DNA of 60,166 bases. It comes from Halobacteriales archaeon QS_1_68_17. GTDB taxonomy: Archaea; Halobacteriota; Halobacteria; Halobacteriales; Haloarculaceae. The stretch's first letter is position 1. The number at the start of each line of letters is the position of its first letter. The notes beneath the pieces were generated by a model that saw nothing but the letters and a program-made list of their open reading frames with translations, had not been told where the DNA came from and made no database searches. Location of the stretch: positions 1 to 60,166 of the forward strand of contig PXRG01000029.1 in NCBI GenBank assembly GCA_003021105.1. The letters are read 5' to 3'. This document shows, piece after piece, positions 1-9,000 of the stretch. A program made the translations under genes and the position numbers.

Positions 1-135
1 CATCTCCGTCTCGGTGGTTTCGCCGCCGTCGCCGTCGCCGCCGTCGCCGCCGTCACCGCTACAGCCGGCGAGACCGACGATGCCCGCTGTCCCGATACCC
101 TTCAGTATTTTTCGCCGCTGCCAATTCCGTGGCAT
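1..135 (-). CDS. Tat lipoprotein N-terminus (partial)
   Basis: Only the first 45 residues lie in the window; the gene continues beyond position 1. It starts at the ATG complementary to 133-135. The start MPRNWQRRKILKGIG has a twin-arginine-type RRK motif. A short hydrophobic stretch and a GLAGC lipobox follow, so the mature protein should begin at Cys25, be lipid-anchored and face the outside. After the Cys comes a Gly/Asp linker (repeated GDGG) and a Thr/Glu stretch, usual for haloarchaeal substrate-binding lipoproteins of ABC importers. The ligand domain is outside the window, so the substrate cannot be judged. A TATA-like element at 161-171 suggests a leaderless transcript. Confidence 0.75.
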   Translation of the reverse strand, partial: MPRNWQRRKILKGIGTAGIVGLAGCSGDGGDGGDGDGGETTETEM

Positions 136-160
136 GTCAGGACACACTATTGCACCCCCC

Positions 161-171
161 TTATTAAAAGT
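161..171 (-). promoter_or_regulatory. TATA-like promoter for the lipoprotein gene
   Basis: On the minus strand the sequence reads cttttaataa. It is AT-only in a GC-rich context and centred about 30 nt upstream of the ATG at 135, the spacing expected for an archaeal leaderless transcript. Confidence 0.6.
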
Positions 172-213
172 AGCCAATTAATTCTCCCTCGGAGACAAGA
201 ATGCCGCCGTTCC

Positions 214-819
214 CTACACGTTCTTACAGTCGCTACAGACCAGCTGGCCGTTAAACGACGAGAGATTCCGGGTGAGTGTCCCACAGACCTCGCAGATGCC
301 CTGGTTCGAGTACTCCTCGTCCACGCTCTGGTTCGAGTACTCCTCGTTTGGGGACGCGTCCGCGGCGTCGGCCAGCATCACCTCGCTCCCGGCCGGCCGG
401 CCCTCACCGCTCTCGACGCCGTGGGCGAGCGTCGACGCGCCCACCACGTCGTGTTCCGAGAGCACGCCGACCGGTTCGTCCCCGTCGACCACGAGCAGGT
501 GCCGCACCGAGCGCGCGGTCATCAGGTCCGTCGCGGCCGAGACGGTCTCGCCCGCCCCAATCGTCGGCGGTTCCGGGCGCATGGCCTGCTCGACGGACGC
601 CGCCGACGGGTCGCCGCCGTCGACGACCAGTTCGACGACGTCCCGTTCGGTCACCATCCCGACCGCGTCGTTGCCCCGCAGTACGACGACGGCGTCGTCG
701 CCGTTTTCGAGCATCAGTTCCGCGGCCTCGACGAGATCGTCGCCCTCGCTGGCGCCGACGTACTCCCGGGTCATGAGCTCCCTGACGGTGACGTCGCCGT
801 TCATGTCATACAGTATCAC
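214..819 (-). CDS. CBS-domain protein with C-terminal zinc ribbon
   Basis: 201 residues. Two tandem CBS motifs (roughly residues 10-65 and 75-130) form a Bateman module that normally binds adenosine nucleotides or S-adenosyl compounds; visible hallmarks are VGMVTERDVV and VGVLSEHDVV. The C-terminus is a small zinc ribbon with two CxxC knuckles (CEVC and CSDC). Between them the peptide EEYSNQ occurs twice, encoded by a perfect 20-bp direct repeat (301-320 and 328-347). The gene stands alone. Its role is probably cytoplasmic ligand sensing; the target is unknown. The start is the first ATG of the frame that gives a complete first CBS motif. Confidence 0.85.
   Translation of the reverse strand: MILYDMNGDVTVRELMTREYVGASEGDDLVEAAELMLENGDDAVVVLRGNDAVGMVTERDVVELVVDGGDPSAASVEQAMRPEPPTIGAGETVSAATDLMTARSVRHLLVVDGDEPVGVLSEHDVVGASTLAHGVESGEGRPAGSEVMLADAADASPNEEYSNQSVDEEYSNQGICEVCGTLTRNLSSFNGQLVCSDCKNV
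301..347. repeat. 20-bp perfect direct repeat inside the CBS gene
   Basis: Positions 301-320 and 328-347 are identical, offset by 27 bp, so the reading frame is kept. The repeat duplicates the EEYSNQ linker peptide before the zinc ribbon. Confidence 0.9.
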
Positions 820-939
820 AGGGCAGGTCTAAAATGTACCTGCGGCACGCTTAAGCCCGTCGCACACGAAGCCTGTAGGTCGGTCGAACGTCGGCGACGG
901 GCGAAGTCTCTTAGTGCCCGCCCGGGCTAGTCGGCAGCC

Positions 940-1713
940 TCAGAAGTCGAGTTCGACCGCGGTGCCCGCCACCCGGCACTCCTCTAGCGCGTGCTTCGCG
1001 GCCATCCCGGCCTCCTGTGCCACCCGCCCCCGGCCGACGCCGACCTTGAGGTCCACGTCGACGGCCTCGTGGACGTGGGCGATCGCGTCGTGGTAGTCGG
1101 CGGCGTCGAGGTCGGGACAGACCGCGATGACGTTGTCCCCGCCGACGAAAAACGACAGCGAGTCGTGTGCCTCCCGCATGTACCGCATCAGTTCGGCGTA
1201 CCCCTGTTCGATGTGGATGAAGGTGTCGAACTCGTTTAGCTGGTCGGTGTACTTCTCGGTGGCGTCGTTGACGTCGAAGTGGGCGATCTGGACGTCGTCG
1301 TCGGTCCGGAACTCCTCGGCGACGGTCCGCCCGCGGAGAATCTCCCGCCGGTGTTTGTCCTGGGCGCTGCCGGCGTCCTGGAGTTGGCTCGTGGCCTCCC
1401 CGAGGGCGTGGGCGGGCGTGGTCCCGGTGGCGACCCCGAGGCTCATCGTCACCGGATAGCGGTTGCTCACCGACTCCTGGATCAGTTCGTGGTCGTCCAT
1501 GTCCAGGCCGTTGGTGACCGCGATCATGTTGTCGAACCGGGAGAAGAAGACGTAGCCGTCGCGGTTTCCGAACAGCTGCGAGAGGTCGGCGTAGAGGCGC
1601 GACTGGAGGGTCTGGAGATCGACTTCCCGGCGTGGCTCGGGCGTGACGGTCCAGGGGCCGTAGTTGTCGATCTGGATGTGGGTCACCTGCGTGTTCGTCA
1701 CGGTCGTTCCCAC
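940..1713 (-). CDS. gch3: GTP cyclohydrolase III (IIa type)
   Basis: 257 residues, the normal family length. The archaeal enzyme converts GTP to 2-amino-5-formylamino-6-ribosylamino-4(3H)-pyrimidinone phosphate, the first step towards archaeal riboflavin and F420 (deazaflavin). Two related halves are visible, each with a GGDEF/cyclase-like hairpin: FFSRFDNMIAV in the N-terminal half and FFVGGDNVIAV in the C-terminal half, where GGDN is the expected metal/GTP motif. The start MGTTVTNTQVTHIQIDNYGP matches the family start. It is cytoplasmic and apparently monocistronic. The gene symbol follows archaeal usage (also called arfA). Confidence 0.92.
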   Translation of the reverse strand: MGTTVTNTQVTHIQIDNYGPWTVTPEPRREVDLQTLQSRLYADLSQLFGNRDGYVFFSRFDNMIAVTNGLDMDDHELIQESVSNRYPVTMSLGVATGTTPAHALGEATSQLQDAGSAQDKHRREILRGRTVAEEFRTDDDVQIAHFDVNDATEKYTDQLNEFDTFIHIEQGYAELMRYMREAHDSLSFFVGGDNVIAVCPDLDAADYHDAIAHVHEAVDVDLKVGVGRGRVAQEAGMAAKHALEECRVAGTAVELDF

Positions 1714-1743
1714 ATTGGCGGTACACCAGTATGGTTGCTTTGG

Positions 1744-2139
1744 TTACGCGCCGTCGCTGTCGCCCCCTGTCGGCTGCCCGGCGGCGAGGGTTGCCAGCCG
1801 TTCGCCGGCACCCGTCAGTTCGAGCGCCCCGACCATCGAGTCGAACTCGACGACCGCCGTCGCGGTCAGTTTCGGGAGGTCGGTCTGGTAGATCTCCTCG
1901 ACGGTTTCACGCCGCCGGTCGCGGGACACCGCGTCCGGTTCGACGCCCGCCTCGCGCGCGGCGATCGTCGCCGCGAGCGCGTCGAGGCTCACCGGACCGT
2001 CGGTCCTGTCGAGCTTGTCGAGGAGCATCCGCCGCCGCCGGGACGCCAGCAGGTCCTCGACGACGCTCTCGGGCAGCCCCACCGATTCCGGCGCGTCGAT
2101 CCCGTCGCCGTTTCCGGTTCCGGCCGTGTCTGTCGCCAT
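1744..2139 (-). CDS. Haloarchaeal DUF7344-like protein
   Basis: 131 residues from the ATG at 2139; a longer upstream start is possible but adds an unlikely Cys/His-rich leader. The core (RRRRMLLDKLDRTDGPVSLDALA, shortened here in description to the winged-helix part at residues 30-60) is followed by ETVEEIYQTDLPKLTATAVV, the pattern of the haloarchaeal winged-helix DUF7344 family. Such proteins are thought to be DNA-binding regulators; that role is inferred from fold only. The C-terminal tail is acidic and Gly-rich. It lies 30 nt from the GTP cyclohydrolase gene, on the same strand, so co-transcription is possible. Confidence 0.7.
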   Translation of the reverse strand: MATDTAGTGNGDGIDAPESVGLPESVVEDLLASRRRRMLLDKLDRTDGPVSLDALAATIAAREAGVEPDAVSRDRRRETVEEIYQTDLPKLTATAVVEFDSMVGALELTGAGERLATLAAGQPTGGDSDGA

Positions 2140-2223
2140 GCGACCCAGTACACCGCCGCGACACAAGTATGTGTCGTGGTCACACACCTCGCGCCGATCG
2201 GGGCCGTCGCCGGGTCCGGGCTT

Positions 2224-2526
2224 CTACGCGAGTTCGTACGGCCAGTAGCCGGCCTCCCGCATCGCCCGCCCGACGGCACGGTGGAACTCCGGGAACGTCT
2301 CGAACTCCGTTCCCTCGACGTGCTCGAAGACGTCGGCCACGCTGACGACCGTCTCGTGGTCGATCCGGACCGGGTCGTCGCCGTAGTCCTCGACGAACGC
2401 GGCCGTCTCGACGGGGAAGTCCTCCTCCTCGTCGATTTTCTTGGCTATGACCGCGTGCCCGTACTTGCGCATCCCCTCGCTCCCCTCCTCGCCGTCAGGA
2501 TCGTGCGGCCAGTCGCCGTCGCTCAT
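2224..2526 (-). CDS. Conserved haloarchaeal protein (DUF5785-like)
   Basis: 100 residues starting MSDGDWPHDPDGEEGSEGMR. The body (KYGHAVIAKKIDEEEDFPV, then HETVVSVADVFEHV and EFHRAVGRAMREAGYW) is typical of a small acidic cytosolic haloarchaeal protein of the DUF5785 type. No catalytic motif is evident and no function is known. I chose the internal ATG at 2526 because the upstream in-frame part is basic and has the composition of non-coding GC-rich DNA. Confidence 0.7.
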   Translation of the reverse strand: MSDGDWPHDPDGEEGSEGMRKYGHAVIAKKIDEEEDFPVETAAFVEDYGDDPVRIDHETVVSVADVFEHVEGTEFETFPEFHRAVGRAMREAGYWPYELA

Positions 2527-2632
2527 AGCCTCTCCTGGGGACGACCGACGCAAAAGGATTACCCTCCCGCTCCGGGGCAACCTCGGCAGGACCATGCCCG
2601 CCACATATCCCCGGGACGGCCGTATTCTCGCT

Positions 2633-2788
2633 ATGGCCTATCGGACGACCGTCGGCTGGTCGCTCGTCTCCCCGGGTATCGTCACACTGCTGTTGAAACT
2701 ACTTCCCGGCGATTCGACGTGGTGGGGTCTCGCCCTGCTGGTGCTCGGTGTTGCCGTACTTTACGTCCGCCAGGACCGTCCGGTCTGA
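2633..2788 (+). CDS. Small two-helix membrane protein
   Basis: 51 residues. Two hydrophobic segments (about residues 8-24 and 30-46) are joined by a short GDSTWW loop, and the tail VRQDRPV is basic, so it should be an inner-membrane hairpin. The family is unknown. It ends 52 nt before the tRNA-Ser gene, which is on the opposite strand. Confidence 0.6.
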   Translation: MAYRTTVGWSLVSPGIVTLLLKLLPGDSTWWGLALLVLGVAVLYVRQDRPV

Positions 2789-2840
2789 ACGCCGTCCCGG
2801 CATGAACCGGAAAGCAGACGCTCGCCGTCGTGGTGTCGAC

Positions 2841-2924
2841 GGTGGGAATGGGATTTGAACCCATGAGGCGCGAAGCGCCACCTGCTCTCAAGGCAGGCGC
2901 ATTGGGCCACTTTGCTATCCCACC
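2841..2924 (-). tRNA. tRNA-Ser(UGA)
   Basis: The minus strand begins GGTGGGATAGC and ends TCCCACC, which pair into the acceptor stem. The anticodon arm has stem CCTGC/GCAGG with loop CTTGAGA, giving anticodon TGA. A class II variable arm with the hairpin GGCGCTTCGCGCC is present, then the T-arm with GTTCAAATC. No CCA is encoded. No intron is visible. The long variable arm and the anticodon together identify serine. Confidence 0.95.
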
Positions 2925-2967
2925 GCGTCCCGGCGTTCTCCGTCCGCGGGCTAAGACCTGTCGGTCT

Positions 2968-3696
2968 CTACGCCCGCCGGACCGTCAGGTCGCCCTCTCC
3001 GCCGTCCCCGGGGGCGACCGCCAGGCCGAGGTCGTCGAGCACGCTCGCGGTCGCGCCGGGGCGGATCCGTTCGGCCCTCGTCCGGGCGGCCAGCACCGGC
3101 AGGGCCGTCAGCAGGTCCGTCGGCGTCTCGACGACCGGTAGCATCGGCAAAAAGTCCACGGAGAGGCCGGCCTCCCGCGCCCGCCGGACGAGCGTCTCCA
3201 CGGCCGGCGGCGCGAACGCGTCATCGAAGTCCACGGGTTCGGTGAACCCGGCGTAGTACACCCGGCCGCCGGTCGTCGGGCCGAGCACGACCTCGCTGCT
3301 CCGGAGTTTCATGGCCGCGCTGTCGATCTGCTGGCGGCCGAGGAACGCGGCGGTCGGTTCGACGACCGCGACGCTCCGTTCGTCTTCCCTGTCGAGGAGG
3401 TGCGTGACGGTGTTGCCCGCCCGGGCCGAGAACGTCGATCCGACCTGGACCTCGTACCTGGCGTCCGGGCCGTCGAGCCACCGGTCGAGCGTCTCGCGGA
3501 TCGCCGTCTCGGCACCGTCCTCGTCCGCGTAGTTCACCAGGAGGTCGCCGCCGCTCCGGGCGACCGCCCGCGCGACGTCCGCGAGCATCGCCCCGTACAG
3601 CGTGGACGCCTCCGCGGCCGAGAGGGGCGTTCCCGCCACGAGTTCCGGCAGTACGTCCCCCTCCGGCGCGTCCGCCAGCAGTGCCACCGTGGTCAT
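2968..3696 (-). CDS. DUF2064-like nucleotidyl/glycosyltransferase-fold protein
   Basis: 242 residues from the ATG at 3696 (MTTVALLADAPEGDVLPELV). Residues 1-120 resemble a nucleotide-diphospho-sugar transferase fold of the TIGR04282/DUF2064 group: LLADAP start, LSAAEASTLYGAML helix, then a GDLLVNYADED strand. The characteristic GRVYYAGF segment is near residue 165. The reaction is not known for haloarchaeal members; a sugar-nucleotide or cofactor guanylyl role is only inference. It sits alone between tRNA-Ser and a divergently oriented small membrane-protein gene. Confidence 0.6.
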   Translation of the reverse strand: MTTVALLADAPEGDVLPELVAGTPLSAAEASTLYGAMLADVARAVARSGGDLLVNYADEDGAETAIRETLDRWLDGPDARYEVQVGSTFSARAGNTVTHLLDREDERSVAVVEPTAAFLGRQQIDSAAMKLRSSEVVLGPTTGGRVYYAGFTEPVDFDDAFAPPAVETLVRRAREAGLSVDFLPMLPVVETPTDLLTALPVLAARTRAERIRPGATASVLDDLGLAVAPGDGGEGDLTVRRA

Positions 3697-3784
3697 GGCA
3701 CGCCCTCGGAGCCTCGCGGCCTTGAAGCCGCCGTTTCGTCCCGAACCGGCGTGTTTTTTGACCGCGGGCGTGCGATGGAACGAC

Positions 3785-3988
3785 ATGAACTGGTTGCGCT
3801 TCGCCGCCGGACTCTCGGTCGTCGTCATTGCGCTGTCGGTCTTGGGTGCGCTTGTGTCGCTCGTGACGGGCACGTTCGCATCGCCGCGCGTCGCCGCCGC
3901 GGCGGTCGTCCTCGGCGTCGTCGCGGTCAGCGTCGCCGGTCTCAGCGCGGTCGCATCCGGGGGCGGCGAGCGGACGCCGTACTGGTGA
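3785..3988 (+). CDS. Small membrane protein, two TM segments
   Basis: 67 residues starting MNWLRFAAGLSVVVIALSVL. Two strongly hydrophobic stretches (residues 6-27 and 36-57) are separated by TGTFASPR, and the C-terminus is short and polar (GGGERTPYW). No family is recognised. It is divergent from the DUF2064-like gene with an 88-nt gap. Confidence 0.6.
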   Translation: MNWLRFAAGLSVVVIALSVLGALVSLVTGTFASPRVAAAAVVLGVVAVSVAGLSAVASGGGERTPYW

Positions 3989-4173
3989 TACTGCTGGCGT
4001 TACGCTCCCGAACACCGACGACACCCGCGGTGGCCCACGTCCTCGCCACGGAGGGGGTTCGCGGACGTCCCGGGTCGACGCTGGTCCCGCACGACGGTTC
4101 AGCCGACGATTGATCCGCGGTGGGACTCGGCCGACGTTCGCCCCGTTCGACGGCCCCGTGGTTCTCGGTCCGC

Positions 4174-4768
4174 TCAGCGGCCCCGCCGGCCTTTCGTCTG
4201 CCGGTAGTCCCGGCCCATTTCCTCGCTGAAGTGTTCGACGAAGGCCTCCCGCTGGGCGTCGGTCTGGTCCGCCGGCGGCACCATCGGGATCAGTTCGAAC
4301 CCGCGGCCCCGTATCGTCGTCGCGTGGTCGCGCTCGACGTCGAAGTCGTCGGGCTTGCGGGTGGTGTACTCGAAGGCGAGCGCTTCCAGCGATCCGCAGT
4401 TCGGCCGTGAGAAACCCCTCGCAGTTCCGGAGTTCGTCGTCAGTCGGGCCGCGCTCGGGATGTCGACACCGCGCCAGATAGGTGAGATAGACGTTGTCGA
4501 GTTCCGGCCGGTCGCTCTCCGGGGGCGAGTCGGTCAGGCCGAGGCGTCCCAGTATCGACTGCATCAGGTAACCTTCCTCGTCGCCGGTGAACGGGACCCC
4601 GGTGCGGTCGGCCCCCTCCGCGGGCATCTCGCCGACGAACGCGAAGTCCGCCCCGACGTCGCCGTACCCGTGGACGACCTGCTCCCGGGTCTCGCACAGC
4701 GCCGGGCAGTTCCGGCACTCCTCGTCCATCCCGTAGGGGTTGGCGAGCGTCTCCTGGTTGGCGTCCAT
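4174..4768 (-). pseudogene. Family 4 uracil-DNA glycosylase, internally deleted
   Basis: The N-terminal part is good: MDANQETLANPYGMDEECRN, with CRNCPALC (an iron-sulfur CxxC pair), GDVGADFAFVGEMPAEGAD (catalytic GE-P motif region), VPFTGDEEGYLM, then NVYLTYLARCRHPERG. It reads in frame to TAELR near 4395. The family then continues in another frame with LEALAFEYTTRKPDDFDV through to the stop at 4174-4176. Homologues normally have about a dozen residues between these points (an NPE-IL-VG-RA type segment), so the break looks like a small out-of-frame deletion near 4386-4400. The enzyme would remove uracil from DNA; as read, it cannot be made full length. An assembly error is the alternative. 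Confidence 0.8.
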
Positions 4769-4858
4769 ACCCGAGACTGGACCGCGACGCCCAAAGGCCG
4801 TCCGGTCCCCGTCCGATCGATACCAACTTTGATAACGAACCAGTCCACAGGCGGTACG

Positions 4859-5050
4859 ATGCGCCTGCGACAGCCGATCGAACTGGCAGTTCTGGCCGGA
4901 CTCCTCGTCGTCCAGCAGGCGACGACGCTGTTCAGCACCTACCCGATCCTCGAATACGCGGGTCTGGTCGTCGTGTTCGCCGTCATGGTCGACGCCGTCC
5001 GGTGTACGCGGCGGCGCTGGGCGCGGATCAGGGATTCGGCGACCGGCTGA
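4859..5050 (+). CDS. Small membrane protein
   Basis: 63 residues (MRLRQPIELAVLAGLLVVQ...). Hydrophobic segments at about 8-24 and 33-48, then a basic tail RCTRRRWARIRD that should stay in the cytoplasm. No family recognised. It is convergent with aroC, ending 2 nt from that gene's stop codon. Confidence 0.6.
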   Translation: MRLRQPIELAVLAGLLVVQQATTLFSTYPILEYAGLVVVFAVMVDAVRCTRRRWARIRDSATG

Positions 5051-5052
5051 GC

Positions 5053-6186
5053 TTAGTCCCTCGGTTCCGCGACGGTGTCGGCGTCGTCCGGGTCGTCGAC
5101 CGGGCTGGTCGGGTGGTAGTCGGTGTCGTACTCGCCCGGCCGGTCGTCGATCCGGTCGGGGTTGATCCGGCCGCCCAGTAGCATGAAATCGAGGACCGTG
5201 AGCGTCAGCATCGCCTCGACCACCGGCACCGCGCGGGGCGGCAGGACGGGATCGTGGCGGCCGACGACCTGGATCTCCTTGCGCTGGCCGGTCTCCCAGT
5301 CGGCGGTCACCTGCTTTTTCGGGATCGACGTGGGCGCGTGCCAGGTCACCTCGCCGTAGATGGGCTCGCCCGTGGTGATGCCGCCCTGGAGGCCGCCGTG
5401 GTCGTTCCCGACCGGGACGGGGTCGCCCTCCTCGCTTTCCGTCTCGGGGTGGGACTCGCCGTCGTCGAACTCCCAGTCCTCGTTGCGGTCGATCCCCCTG
5501 ACCGACCGGGCGTCCCGGCCGAGGCCGAACTCGAAGGCGGTCGTCGCGGGGACGGCCATCATCGCCCGGCCGAGGCGGGCGGGGAAGCTGTCGAACCGGG
5601 GTGCGCCGAGTCCCCTGGGCACCCCGCGCATCTCGAAGTAGATCGAACCGCCGATGGAGTCGCCTTCTTTCTGGTACTCGTCGATCCGCTCGCGCATCCG
5701 TTCGGCGGTCTCGGGGTGTGCACACCGGACGTCGTTGTCCTCGGTGTGTTCGAGCATCTCCTCGAAGCTCACCTCCGGGGCCTCGATGTCGCCGATCTGG
5801 TTGACGTGGGCCTTGATCCGGACGTCGTACTCGGAGGCGGCGAGGACCTGCTTTGCCACCGCCCCGGCGGCGACCCAGTTGACCGTCTCGCGGGCCGAGG
5901 ACCGCCCGCCCCCGCCCCAGTTTCTGGTCCCGAACTTCGCCGAGTAGGTGTAGTCGCCGTGGGAGGGTCTGGGGGCCGTCACGAACGGCTCGTACTTCCC
6001 CGAGCGGGCGTCCTTGTTCTGGATCATCGACTGGCCGGGCTTCCGGCGGTCGAGGTCGTGCTGGATGGCCTCCTCGGAGAGTTCGACCCCTGCCGGACAG
6101 CCCGAGACGGTGACGCCCATCGCGTCGCCGTGGCTCTCGCCGTAGGTCGTCACCTCGAAGAGCCGCCCGAAACTGTTGCCGTTCAT
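5053..6186 (-). CDS. aroC: Chorismate synthase
   Basis: 377 residues from MNGNSFGRLF. This is the last common step of the shikimate pathway: 5-enolpyruvylshikimate-3-phosphate to chorismate, using reduced FMN. Signatures seen: TTYGESHG at residues 13-20, HDLDRRKPGQ at about 43-52, NWGGGGRSSARETVNW near 100, and the C-terminal ALTLTVLDFML-type helix with GGRINPDR. Length is normal. The start at 6186 is preferred over two codons upstream because MNGNSFG is the usual family start. aroA lies 193 nt upstream on the same strand, so the two could be read together. Confidence 0.96.
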   Translation of the reverse strand: MNGNSFGRLFEVTTYGESHGDAMGVTVSGCPAGVELSEEAIQHDLDRRKPGQSMIQNKDARSGKYEPFVTAPRPSHGDYTYSAKFGTRNWGGGGRSSARETVNWVAAGAVAKQVLAASEYDVRIKAHVNQIGDIEAPEVSFEEMLEHTEDNDVRCAHPETAERMRERIDEYQKEGDSIGGSIYFEMRGVPRGLGAPRFDSFPARLGRAMMAVPATTAFEFGLGRDARSVRGIDRNEDWEFDDGESHPETESEEGDPVPVGNDHGGLQGGITTGEPIYGEVTWHAPTSIPKKQVTADWETGQRKEIQVVGRHDPVLPPRAVPVVEAMLTLTVLDFMLLGGRINPDRIDDRPGEYDTDYHPTSPVDDPDDADTVAEPRD

Positions 6187-6378
6187 TACCACACCCTGTG
6201 GGGCCGGAGCATTTCAAGCTTGCAGTCCACGGAGCGGTTCCGGCGAATCCCGGAGGTTTACGTGGGAAGGCGCGACCAGCCCCGCCGATGTAACAGTCCG
6301 CCGCGAAGCGGCCCCGCGGGAGTACGGCACACCGCTTCGCGGATCCGTGGTGCCGTCTGTTCGCCACCGCGCCGACCG

Positions 6379-7674
6379 TCAGTCCCGCCGCGTCACGTCC
6401 GCCCCGAGGTCGTAGAGCACGTCGAAGAATCCAGGGAAGGAGACGTCGACGTGTTCGCCCCCGCGGACGGTCGTGGACCCGTCCGCGGCCAGCGCCGCCA
6501 CGGCGAGGGACATCACGATCCGGTGGTCGGTTCGTCCGTCGACCGCCGTCCCTTCGAGGTCCGTCTCCCCGCCGTGGATCGTCAGCGCGTCGCGTTCCTC
6601 CTCGACGCTGGCACCCATCGCCGTCAGTTCCTCGGCCATCGCGCTGACGCGGTCCGTCTCCTTGTACCGGACGTGCTCGCAGTCGGTGATCCGCGTCGTC
6701 CCGTCGGCCGCGGCACCCAGGACCGCGATCGTCGGCAGGAGGTCGGGCGTGTCCTCGACGCCGACCTCGATCCCCGAGAGTGCGGACCGCTCGACGGTGA
6801 TGACGCCGTCGTCGCGGTTCCAGTCGACCGCCCCGCCCATCCGTTCGAGTACGTCGACGATGGCGGCGTCCCCCTGGGCGCTCGGGTAGGCGCTGTGGAC
6901 CCGGAGTTCCCGGTCCGGATCGGCCGCCAGCGCTCCCGCCGCCAGCAGGTACGATATCGAGGAGAAGTCCCCGGGGACGTGGTACTCCCCGTCGGTCGGT
7001 TCGTAGAACTGGTCGCCGGCGACCGCGAACCCGTCGGGCGTCGGGCTGGCGTCGATCCCGAAGTCGGACAGCACTTCGAGCGTGATGTCGACGTAGGGTG
7101 CCGACTTGAGTTCCGTCTCCAGGTGGACGCCGATGCCCTCGTCGGTCACCGCCCCGGCCATCAGTAACGCCGTGATGTACTGCGAGGAGACGTCGCCCGG
7201 AATCGAGACCTCGCCGCCGTCGACCGGTCCCGTCACGACCAGCGGGGCCTGGCCGTTCCGGCGGGTGCTCTCGGCCCGGCCGCCGAGCTGCTCGATCGCG
7301 TCCAGCAGCGGTCCCTGGGGCCGCGAACGGAGCGACGAATCCCCCGTGAGAACCGTCGTCCCGTCGGCCAGCGCCGCCGTCGCGGTTACCAGCCGCATCG
7401 TCGTGCCGCTGTTCACGCAGTCGATTACGTCCCCCGGTACGGCCGGTTCCCCGTCGAACCCCGCGACGTCGAGCCGGTCACCGTCCGTGGCGGCGGACCC
7501 GCCGAAGGCCTCGACCGCCCGCATCGTCGCCTTCGTGTCCGCGCTGACGAGCGGGTCGTAGACCAGCGCGCCGCCGCCGTAGCCCGCCGCCAGAACCGCC
7601 CGGTGGGTGTAGCTCTTCGACGGCGGTGCGCGCGCGTCGCCGCTGACCGCCGACGGAGCGATCTCCACGTCCAT
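6379..7674 (-). CDS. aroA: 3-phosphoshikimate 1-carboxyvinyltransferase (EPSP synthase)
   Basis: 431 residues. It transfers the enolpyruvyl group of PEP to shikimate-3-phosphate. Seen: [15 protein letters not shown] (Lys20 and Arg25 bind substrates), [13 protein letters not shown] (PEP-binding loop), [26 protein letters not shown], and [16 protein letters not shown] towards the C-terminus. Both inverse-beta-barrel halves are complete. The start is [14 protein letters not shown] at 7674; the frame stays open far upstream but only as an antisense shadow of the M24 peptidase gene. It acts with aroC downstream. Confidence 0.96.
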   Translation of the reverse strand: MDVEIAPSAVSGDARAPPSKSYTHRAVLAAGYGGGALVYDPLVSADTKATMRAVEAFGGSAATDGDRLDVAGFDGEPAVPGDVIDCVNSGTTMRLVTATAALADGTTVLTGDSSLRSRPQGPLLDAIEQLGGRAESTRRNGQAPLVVTGPVDGGEVSIPGDVSSQYITALLMAGAVTDEGIGVHLETELKSAPYVDITLEVLSDFGIDASPTPDGFAVAGDQFYEPTDGEYHVPGDFSSISYLLAAGALAADPDRELRVHSAYPSAQGDAAIVDVLERMGGAVDWNRDDGVITVERSALSGIEVGVEDTPDLLPTIAVLGAAADGTTRITDCEHVRYKETDRVSAMAEELTAMGASVEEERDALTIHGGETDLEGTAVDGRTDHRIVMSLAVAALAADGSTTVRGGEHVDVSFPGFFDVLYDLGADVTRRD

Positions 7675-7833
7675 GGGGTACCGGTGGGTGCGGGCTCTCA
7701 ATAGCGTACCGGACACGGCAGCCCACGCCACGACCGGGACCGCGTCTGTCCGCTTCGGCCGATCCGCGCCGCGCGCGGCGCGTCGGCCCCCCGATTGAGG
7801 TGCGCTTTTGAGCCTGGCCCACGGAGAAGCGCC

Positions 7834-9000
7834 ATGGATCTCTCGGAACTCGACCGCCACCTCGAGGAGCGGGGCGTCGACGGCTACCTGGTCGACGCCG
7901 ACTCGGAGAACTCCGACCAGTACTACCTCTCCGGGTTCGACGCCCCGGACCCGTTCGTCACGCTCTACGACGGCGCGGTCCGGCTCCTGATGACCCGGAG
8001 TCTGGAGTACGCTCGCGCGAAAAAGGAGAGCCGCGCGGAGACTGTCCGCCGGGACGTCGACTACGATTACGGGAACCTGAGTGACGAGTACGGCCCCCAC
8101 GAGGCCCGCGACCGCGCGCTCGCGGCCTTCCTCGACGACCACGACGTCGACTCGGTCGCCGTGCCGCCCCGATTCCCGGTCCGGACCGCCGACGGTCTCC
8201 GCGAGCAGGGAGTGACCGTCGACCCCGACGACGAGGGCATCCTGACGGAGATTCGCGCGACGAAGACCGACGCCGAGGTCGACCACATCCGGGCCGCACA
8301 GCGGGCCAACCAGGCCGCCATGGAGCGGGCGGAGACGCTCCTCCGCGGGGCGACCGTCGACGGCGACCGCCTCGTGTACGACGGCGAGGTACTGACCAGC
8401 GAGCGGGTCGCGGAGGAGATCGAAGTGACGCTGCTCCGCCACGGCTGTGCGCTCGACGACACGATCGTCGCCTGCGGGAGCGACGCCGCGGATCCACACG
8501 ACCGCGGGAGCGGCCCACTCGTACCCGGCGAACCGATCATCGTCGACATCTTCCCGCGCGACAAGGAGACGAAGTACCACGCCGACATGACCCGGACGTT
8601 CTGCCGGGGCGACCCCGGCGAGACGATCCGGGAGTGGTACGACCTGACGCTCGACGCCCAGCGGGCGGCACTCGAGGCCGTGGAACCGGGGACGACGGGC
8701 GCGGCGGTCCACGACGCCGCCTGCGACGTCTACGAGGACGCCGGCCTTCCGACGCTCCGGAGCGACGAGACCGCCGAGACTGGCTTCATCCACAGCACCG
8801 GGCACGGGATCGGCCTCGACGTCCACGAACTCCCGTCGGTGAGCCCGCGGGGCGGCGAACTCCGCCCGGGACACGTCGTCACGATCGAACCCGGTCTGTA
8901 CGATCCCGCGGTCGGCGGCGTCCGGATCGAGGACCTGGTGGTCGTCACGGCGGACGGTCACGAGAACCTGACCGACTACCACAAGTCGTTCGTCGTCTAG
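7834..9000 (+). CDS. pepQ: M24 family metallopeptidase (Xaa-Pro aminopeptidase type)
   Basis: 388 residues. The N-terminal creatinase-like domain (about 1-140) is followed by a pita-bread catalytic domain. All five metal ligands are recognisable: Asp in VDIFPRD, Asp in YHADMTRTF, His in [12 protein letters not shown], Glu in TIEPGLY and Glu in RIEDLV. It should release N-terminal residues before proline in the cytoplasm. The symbol is tentative (pepP or pepQ). The stop overlaps the convergent gene's stop by 4 nt. Start chosen at [14 protein letters not shown]. Confidence 0.88.
   Translation: MDLSELDRHLEERGVDGYLVDADSENSDQYYLSGFDAPDPFVTLYDGAVRLLMTRSLEYARAKKESRAETVRRDVDYDYGNLSDEYGPHEARDRALAAFLDDHDVDSVAVPPRFPVRTADGLREQGVTVDPDDEGILTEIRATKTDAEVDHIRAAQRANQAAMERAETLLRGATVDGDRLVYDGEVLTSERVAEEIEVTLLRHGCALDDTIVACGSDAADPHDRGSGPLVPGEPIIVDIFPRDKETKYHADMTRTFCRGDPGETIREWYDLTLDAQRAALEAVEPGTTGAAVHDAACDVYEDAGLPTLRSDETAETGFIHSTGHGIGLDVHELPSVSPRGGELRPGHVVTIEPGLYDPAVGGVRIEDLVVVTADGHENLTDYHKSFVV

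Noticed and set aside
1279-2805. A 508-codon plus-strand frame
   Set aside because: It is antisense to GTP cyclohydrolase III and two further genes, with no recognisable domain.
3221-6367. A 1048-codon open frame on the minus strand across four genes
   Set aside because: It runs antisense or out of frame to aroC and others, is Arg/Gly/Pro-rich and holds a real domain only in the uracil-DNA glycosylase part. High GC leaves long shadow frames.
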